64,000 nucleotides of DNA. Source: Hesseltinella vesiculosa. Lineage: Eukaryota > Mucoromycota > Mucoromycetes > Mucorales > Cunninghamellaceae. The translations under genes and the position numbers were made by a program. The notes below the pieces were generated by a model. That model did no database searches, was not told the DNA's origin, and saw nothing but the letters and a program-made list of their open reading frames with translations. This document shows positions 57,231-64,000 of this stretch, in pieces. The stretch's first letter is position 1, and each line of letters opens with the position of its first letter. The DNA is taken from assembly GCA_002104935.1 (NCBI GenBank), contig MCGT01000020.1:248001-312000 (forward strand), written 5' to 3'.

Positions 57231-57675
57231 AATGTATATTATGGCTTCATTCAATAAGAATCAAAACAAAATAAAAACAAAGCAGCACGTCCTGTGGAGG
57301 CTGGAATCCAAGGGCAAAGAGAGCGAAAAAAAGGAGGTTTTTGTTTTGCGGTAGTTTTGCGGCTGGGTTTAAACTAAGCATTCCTTTTTTCAAAATTGGG
57401 CAACGGCAAAGGGCAAATGTAGACCACCTTTGCTTCATGCAAAAATGCAGTGCAATGAAGAACTATTTTTTTCTTGAAGGGAGATTAAAAAAAAAATTAG
57501 CTCACCTGTTTAAAAAAAATGGAAATAAAAAATTGGGCATGATTGGCCAAGCTCGGTCAACCCCTCCAATACAGTTAGAAGAAAGATGCATAAAATGCAT
57601 AGAAATTAAAATGATTTATATTACATATTTTACAAAAAAGTTCTAGGTCTAGTTACATCTAGTTACAGAGCGGGT
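57231..57675. other. Spacer between TPR–MBL start and transporter end
   Basis: AT-rich promoter/terminator region; A-runs near 57487–57496. No gene. Confidence 0.4.
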
Positions 57676-59139
57676 TTAAGCAACACGGTCGGTTTGGAAG
57701 TCAACGATGAGAGCCTTGATGGCGTCGATACTACCAAAGACCAAGCCAATGACACCCAAGAAGAGGGTAAGAGCACAGAAAGCCAATTCGTAAATAGGCT
57801 TGTTGCGCACACCAGTGAGTCGCAGGTAGGACATGACAGGGATCAAGAAGACAAGACCACAGTTGGCCAATGCACCGATCAAACCCATGAAATCATCGAC
57901 TGTTTCAAAAGAAGGAAGGGGTCAGCCAACGAGAAAAAAAAAACACTCAGAACTTACAGTATGGCACAAAGCAGGCCAACAAAGCGAGGATGACCATGGT
58001 ACAGGTACGAATGACAGCACGAGCGAGCCAAGCACCAAAGCGACCGAGACGGTCATCTGTGGCACGAGTGAATTTTTCGAATTCAAGGGAGAAAGAGGTG
58101 GAATAGATTGGGATGGCGAAAATGACGTGGATGGTCATGACAATCTTGGCAATGATTTGACCAGCACCGTGGGGCAAGGAGTTGTAAATGGGGGAAACAG
58201 CCTTGTCACCAAAGGCCCAGTAGGCAGGGATGGCAGTCAAGAAGTAGAGACAGGTACAGGTGGTGAGACCGAGAGTCAAAGCCCATTTCCATTGGTGAGG
58301 CTTCTTCAAGGCGTGTTCAGCATGAGGGTAGGTGTTGTTACCACCAAAGGAGAAGGCAATGGTGGAGAGGGCGGAGGGGAAACCCGTCCAAATGACACCG
58401 TTGCGCACAACCGTTTCATCCATGTGTTGGTAGCGGTACATGGGCGATTCAATGAGGATAATGAAGACAGCAATCATGGTACAGATGGCACCAATGGAGG
58501 AGATGACAGTGACTTCACGCAAAGTGCGCAACAGCAAAGAAGGAATCAACAAAAAGGCAGCCCAGATGATGACCCAGATTTGATAGGTCAGTTCACCAGG
58601 AGTGCCAGCCAAGAGAGAATGCATGTTTTGACCAGCCAAAACCAAGTACAAAGCAGGACAGCCAAACAAGTTCAAAAAGTGGAGAGACGAAGAAATCACA
58701 TACCCAGGCCAGCTGAAGGCATGGTAACCAATTTCCTTGAAGTCGAGAAGGCGATGACCAGGCTTGTAGTACAAGCATCGAATCAAGACAATACCAGAGT
58801 ACACCGACATAGCATAAGCGAGGATTAAAATCAAAATACCCAGCCAACCACCAAGGGCAAAAGCATGGGGGAGACCCAAAGTACCAGTTCCGGCCTGCAG
58901 AAAAAAAAAACCATGAACATGCCATTTTTAATGTATCTTTTTTAAAACTGCATCTCTTGTTTACTTACCACCACACAAACAACGTTGAAATAAGCGGTCA
59001 AAAAGGAGCCCTTACCATGACCAAATTCATTGATGATGCTGGAAGCACGGTCTTCTTCAACGTAATCTTCTTCCACCGTCGTTTGTTCTACTTTGTACTT
59101 GTCAGCTTCATTTGCAGCGTAAGCTTCTTGGGTGGACAT
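57676..59139 (-). CDS. Amino-acid transporter, AAAP/AVT family
   Basis: Three exons (58969–59139, 57958–58894, 57676–57899) join in phase to 443 residues with about 11 membrane helices after a 45-residue acidic cytosolic N-terminus (QTTVEEDYVEEDRASSIINE). Signature blocks: AYFNVVCVVAGTGTLGLPHA, GWLGILILILAYAMSVYSGI, TIAFSFGGNNTYPHAEHALK and GLIGALANCGLVFLIPVMSY. Known family roles: H+-coupled amino-acid transport at vacuolar or plasma membranes (yeast Avt, animal SLC32/36/38). The direction and substrate are unknown. The long second exon (937 nt) is unusual here, where most exons are under 300 nt. Confidence 0.9.
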
Positions 59140-60303
59140 AGTTCAGGGCAGGGGTAATGAGAGAAAAAAAAAAAAAAAAGTGGCCTGAAGAAAGAAAGTA
59201 AAAAAGAAAGGATACCAATGTCTTTTTTTTTTCTTGACAGGTGATTTTTATAGACAAAAAATTTTCTGTTTCGGGTGGCTGTTAAAAAATACACCGGAAT
59301 GGACAAATCACAGAAAAGATAAGGTTCGAAATTTCATCGCCGCTCTATCGATTTTTCCTTTAAAGTTAACGACACCAATTACTTTCCACTTGACCTATTT
59401 CAAAACAACTGGATCATCCCAGTTCCCTTATATTGAAATTCAAAAAAGAGACGGCGCTTGCTGATTTTTATTGGTGCATTGATAAACCCATTGATAAGAA
59501 ATACAAACCAACAAAAACCTCGGTTGAAAAAAGTGAAAGAAAACCGATCTTTTTGCTCTGCTCCGCTAACTGATCCATGAAAACTCCAAACCTTTTTCAA
59601 AAAGGGAAGCAACCTTCCCACACCTGCCAAAATAATACTTGTGAATGAGATTAGGTTTTTTTTATTTTGGAGTGTTACACCGTCTTCCCGTTACTATCAG
59701 CGACATTTGGTTGGATGGCTATTGTTCCGCTTCAACCTGGAGAAACTCCATTTTCTCACGATCAAAATGGCGGGGCAAGCAATGACGTCGGCTTTTTTCC
59801 ATTGCCAATTAAAAGAACGTCAAGTTGAGGCATTTTATTGCCTTCCATCCAGTGACCTCACATCATCTTATACTATTTGTACATGGGTCCCTTGAGATGT
59901 TCTTGGTATAGAGAAGAACAGGGCAGTGAAAAAAAAAAAAAAAAAGAGGTGAAAAAAAAGCCATCAGGTGGTTTTTTTATTTTATTTCCCCAGTACGGAG
60001 CATTTCGGTTGAAGTAGCGTTCTTTGCCATTTTAGTTTGGCTCCAATCGTAAAAATCACAATAATAATAAAAAATTGATCTCCAACATGGAAATCCGGGG
60101 TATTTTTTTTTTTGTGCAGTACGGCCGTTTTTCGTACCTGGAATGTCGTTTCGAATTCCAGGGATGTTTGATTACCCTCTTGTCTCTAATCTTCGTCTAA
60201 ATGGCGAGAATAAAAAAAATCGCTACTTCTCCCTTTCAGCATTCATAGGTTTTTTTTTATTTTTTATTTTTTTTTTTGCCTTTAGTGTAGTACTTGCCAA
60301 AAA
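59140..60303. other. Intergenic region
   Basis: About 1.1 kb between divergent genes. A-runs at 59163–59178 and 59927–59945, T-runs at 59222–59231 and 60265–60280. A short + frame at 59641–59895 has no support. Promoters of the transporter and protease genes should lie here. Confidence 0.4.
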
Positions 60304-62610
60304 ATGAAGGCAGGTCGGCTGTGGATTGTCTTTTTAATTTTCCGCTTCCAAGGTGAAGCTGTTGCCGAGGATGAGACAAATCATTTTGAAACAGAACGCC
60401 ACCACCGTTTAAGCAAACTCATGCATGACGAAAATTTACCATGGGAAGCCACTCACATGGGCCCCAGATTCACAGTGCAATTCCAAGCGTCCGTCGACCA
60501 CCCAAATCAGGTCGAGGCTGAACAAAATGCATTTTTACAATACTTACAAAGCCACGATATCAAATTTCACATACGTTACCGCTATAATGGCATCATGAAT
60601 GGCATGTCTGTTCAGTTGGTTGCTCCTGACAGCCCATTTGAAGACGACGAGAACAAAAGCAACACAACGTCCACACTCCGACCTTCCCTGTACAAAAAAA
60701 AAAATCGCCTCATTCAATTCTTAAAGACGAGTGACAACTCAACCACCAATCTCACCAATAACAATGGAACCGACACGGAGATATTCCATCCTTCGATCTT
60801 TCTGGCCCAAACACTTAAAAGATGTCCCTATATCCGCCGGTACTGGCCAGGCAAACGTTACAAACGACCCAATGTCATTCAAACTCAGAACCTTCCTCAC
60901 CAGCTTCGTTCCCTTCTCTCTTACAACCGATCTGAAATAGCCACTGTCGCCGACGGCCAAGGATACATGGATCCAGGAATGGCCAATTTGAACTACGCTC
61001 ACACCCTCACAGGCGTCGAGACGGCGAGAAAGGCAGGCTTTTCTGGCAACGGCATCAAAGTCGGCATCCTCGATTCAGGAGTAGATTACACTCATCCATC
61101 TCTGGGAGGCTGTTTTGGGGTAGGTTTTAAAAAATCGAAGGAGAAAAAAAAGACGGTTTATTTTTTTTATTTTTTATTTTTCGTTTACTCAGCCTGGATG
61201 CCTTATTTCAACCGGCTATGACTTGGTGGGAGATGATTACGGAGGTAACCTTGTCAACCCCTCTCCAACCCTGAAAAAAAAATTCATTGTTTCTCACTCA
61301 TGCGAAAGAATCCTCGGACCTTCAACCTGATGAAAATCCAATGTAAGAAATAGCCGTCATTTTCAGCTGCTAATTAACCGCTGTCCAGTGATCTCTGCGA
61401 TGGGCATGGCACCCATGTTGCTGGCATCTTGGCTGCTAATGACAGAACCAAGGTATTAAAAAATCAAGTGAGGAAATGACCCAACCATTCACTCCATCAC
61501 TAACTAGGGTTTTGAAGGTGTTGCCCCTGGTGTTAGCATTGGCGTTTGGAGGTATCAACGACAAAAAAAAAAAAAGAGGGGCGCTTCTCATGATATCCTG
61601 CTGATCTAGAATCTTTGGCTGCGAAGGTGACACAGACGACGACATTATATTGGCCGCAGCGTAATTTCGGAAGATGAGCATTTCCTTGGCAACAAAGCGA
61701 TTTGCAAAACTTCGGATCGTCACAAACCTTCTTTTTTTTTAATTTTTAAGGGAGATGGCTGCCGATGCCGGCATGGATATTATCAACCTTTCATTGGGTG
61801 GCGGTGTCAGTGCTTGGAGTGAAGTAAGAAAAACTTTTTTTTTTTCAAGAGAAACCAAGCTGACAGCCTTCTTCAAGGACGCCCTGGCCGTGGCACTTTC
61901 CAACTTGTCGAAAAAAGGGATCTCGATTGTTGTCGCTCAAGGGAATGAAGGCCGAGATGGTAATTTTTTGCCCTTGCTTAAGAAAACATTACTCATTCTT
62001 GTTTGCCAGGTATTGCTCGCACTCCATCCCCAGCTGTGGGCGATCAAGTGATTGCGGTAGGCTCGGTTGATAACACAATCAAACTCTCCCACATTGTCCA
62101 TCTTTTCCAGGAGGGGCATGAGATTGCAAATTTTGGTAACGTGAATATGAGGCACAGCATCCAACTGAGCTGGCCATTCACTCTTCTCTCTCCAAAAAAA
62201 AAGAATATGTTTCTGGGGATGGGCCAGGGTTCAAGCTAGGTGGCCAACCGCAAGGCCTGGTTATCCTGGAAAAAGAGACTGCGTGTGATCCAATTTTACA
62301 AAATGTGCATGACCAAGTTGTTGCTGTCAAACGCGGGGAATGTGATTTTGGGCAAAAAGCTATGCAAGTTCAAAATGCCGGGGGCACTGGTGTCCTTGTC
62401 TACAGCACTGGTGCAGACGATGCTGTCTCCATTGATCTCCATCGGTACACACGTATCACTATTCCAGTTGCCTCTGTCAGTGGTGAAGATGGTGTCGCCC
62501 TTCTCGATGCCTACCATGAATCAAAAATCACAAACAGCCCTCTATCAGCCAAATTCATTTCAGAACTCACCGAGGTGAAAACAGGTGGCCTGCTGTCGGT
62601 GTATGACCAG

Positions 62611-62641
<31 letters not shown>

Positions 62642-64000
62642 GTTCCGCTCTAGCTTACCATCCTTGATGTTAGGTTTTCGACCTGGGGACCTGACCCAGA
62701 GGTAATGTTGACACATGGTATATGACAGACATGGCTCATTTTTGCCTTTTCTACGTCAAACAGCTACACTTCAAACCTGATATCGTCGGTGTTGGTGGCC
62801 ATTTGTACTCTACCTACCCCAGCACCCTCGGTAAACAACAAACATTTTGCAACCTTTCATGTTTACATTCTTTTCTTTTTGTCAAGGCTGGTATCGGAGC
62901 ATGAGTGGTACTAGCATGGCCACGGTAATTAAGAATTATTCCCCCAAGCAAATGCCACCAAGTCACTCATATCTTTTTTCTGTGCGCAGCCTTATATCAG
63001 TGGCTGTCTTGCACTCTACATGGAAGCTACCGGGGAAAGAGACCCTAGGATTATCATTGACAATCTCATGAACTATGCCGTGCCTCTCCCTCTGCTCAAT
63101 GACAGTAACCACTTGGACTCTGTGGCCAGGCAAGGCCCTGGCTTGATCCAAGTACGCCGAGCCACTGCTGATTCATTTGCATCATTGAAAGCTGATTCAC
63201 TTTTTTTTTTTTTACTCGTAGGTGTACGATGCTATTCTGGCCACAACCCAAGTGTACCCTCCAAAAATCGCATTGAATGACACTGAACATTTCAATGGAA
63301 AGGCAACCTTGTTCATTGAGAATTTCTCGGACGATCACAAAATCTACGAAGTAGATCATTTGCCTACCATGGGCGTGAATGGTAAAAAAAAAAAAAAAAG
63401 GGCTTGTGTCCATGGCTCATATGTTTGTTCAGGCTACGACTTTAATAAGAGTGCAGTGCCTATGGAAAAAGCAGAGTACAAACAAGCCAGTGCGCTTGTT
63501 GCGTTTGAACAGGAAGTTATTGAGGTGAATGGGAAAGGCAGCAAGTCTCTCAATATAAAGTTTGCACCTCCCAGGTGGATCGAAGAGCTTGACCATGTCA
63601 TCTACGGAGGCTACATCCGCCTGAGACAGGTCGATAAACAAGGCGAAATGATTGACAGCAAAGCGATTCACGTTCCATACTATGGTGTCCTCGGCAGTCA
63701 GTATGAGCTTCCGATTTTTGATTACAAGGTAAGCTAAAAAAAAAAAAAAAAAAAGGCACGAGCAGCTCTCCAACCCTTTCTATTTATTTTCGGTAATGAC
63801 CCTTCAAGCAAGGATACCCCTACATTGGCATGGCCAACGGCAAACCCATTCATTCTGGAACTAGGTCAAGAAGACGACCAGCCTATAATTTCCAAGACGG
63901 GGATGTCTTGAATCTGTTTATGCGTCTCGGTAACCCGTCGACAGTCGTGAAATGCGAAGTGATCAGCGGTGACGGCATGTGGGCTGGATATATTCCTCAT
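60304..64000 (+). CDS. Secreted subtilisin-like serine protease with PA domain (3' partial)
   Basis: Begins MKAGRLWIVFLIFRFQGEAV, a signal-peptide-like start, then a propeptide of about 220 residues (RFTVQFQASVDHPNQVEAEQ). Catalytic Asp: GIKVGILDSGVDYTHPSLGG. His: LCDGHGTHVAGILAAND. Oxyanion Asn region: ISIVVAQGNEGRDG. A PA domain insert (VAVKRGECDFGQKAMQVQNA, GTGVLVYSTGADDAVSID) lies before the catalytic Ser in RSMSGTSMATPYISGCLALY. An Fn3-like C-terminal region follows and the gene runs off the window end at GMWAGYIPH. Twelve or more introns. Known relatives: S8 family extracellular peptidases of the Vpr/cucumisin type. Several Asn-x-Ser/Thr sites fit secretion. Gene not complete here. Confidence 0.93.

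Noticed and set aside
57858..58828. 331-codon + frame opposite the AVT transporter
   Set aside because: It is an antisense shadow of the long transporter exon, rich in Gly/Asp/Glu/Thr as expected from the reverse strand of hydrophobic codons.
1..64000. CRISPR array, rRNA operon, prophage or bacterial operon
   Set aside because: No regularly spaced direct repeats, no rRNA-like sequence, and the genes are intron-bearing eukaryotic ones.

Overview
The window looks like nuclear chromosomal DNA of an early-diverging fungus, most probably Mucoromycota (Mucorales-like). The reasons are: genes dense with short GT–AG introns (about 50–110 nt), long A/T homopolymer tracts in introns and spacers, single-copy housekeeping genes on both strands with 0.1–1 kb spacers, and fungal families such as a subunit H V-ATPase gene, an IQGAP with a CH domain, an allantoate-permease-type MFS carrier and a plant/fungal-type Fpg glycosylase. 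No rRNA, tRNA or CRISPR array was recognised. Most exon structures were rebuilt by hand and checked for reading phase; they are inference from sequence, not transcript evidence.

Layout. 0–3.6 kb: 3' part of a SANT/Myb-like protein gene (+), then an Mpv17/PMP22 membrane protein and a BMT6-like rRNA methyltransferase (both −). 3.7–7.1 kb: an accessory stretch with a dispersed repeat, shards of coding sequence and a Tc1/mariner transposase tail. 7.1–9.8 kb: long-chain acyl-CoA synthetase (−). 9.8–13.1 kb: mostly empty, with one 61-residue Cys protein gene at 11.6 kb. 13.1–20.4 kb: four − strand genes (U1A/U2B''-type RRM protein, alpha/beta hydrolase, transketolase, Gfo/Idh/MocA oxidoreductase). 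20.6–24.0 kb: DCP1 and RPB3 (+). 24.0–25.1 kb: second copy of the dispersed repeat. 25.1–27.9 kb: ERG26-like dehydrogenase and Fpg-type DNA glycosylase (−). 28.0–30.1 kb: V-ATPase subunit H (+). 30.3–36.5 kb: FKBP–TPR protein and a large IQGAP (−). 36.5–37.5 kb: third repeat region. 37.5–43.0 kb: small Cys-rich membrane protein (−), intronless PPR protein (+), Rho GEF (+). 43.5–51.3 kb: MFS transporter and DHX29-like helicase (+). 51.3–55.7 kb: an accessory island holding a 1-kb near-perfect palindrome, a pogo-like transposase scrap, a frameshifted gene of unknown family and a fourth repeat copy. 55.7–59.1 kb: a TPR–metallo-beta-lactamase fusion and an AVT-type amino-acid transporter (−). 60.3 kb to the end: a secreted subtilase (+), cut by the window edge.

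Most genes are core cell functions with no shared pathway. Several neighbours are divergent with short shared promoters (Gfo/Idh–DCP1 158 bp, Fpg–VMA13 137 bp, small membrane protein–PPR 248 bp). The most unusual items are the TPR–MBL fusion protein, the 1-kb palindrome, the array of leucine-rich helical motifs in DCP1, three apparent GC–AG introns, and the dispersed repeat family that marks each gene-poor gap.
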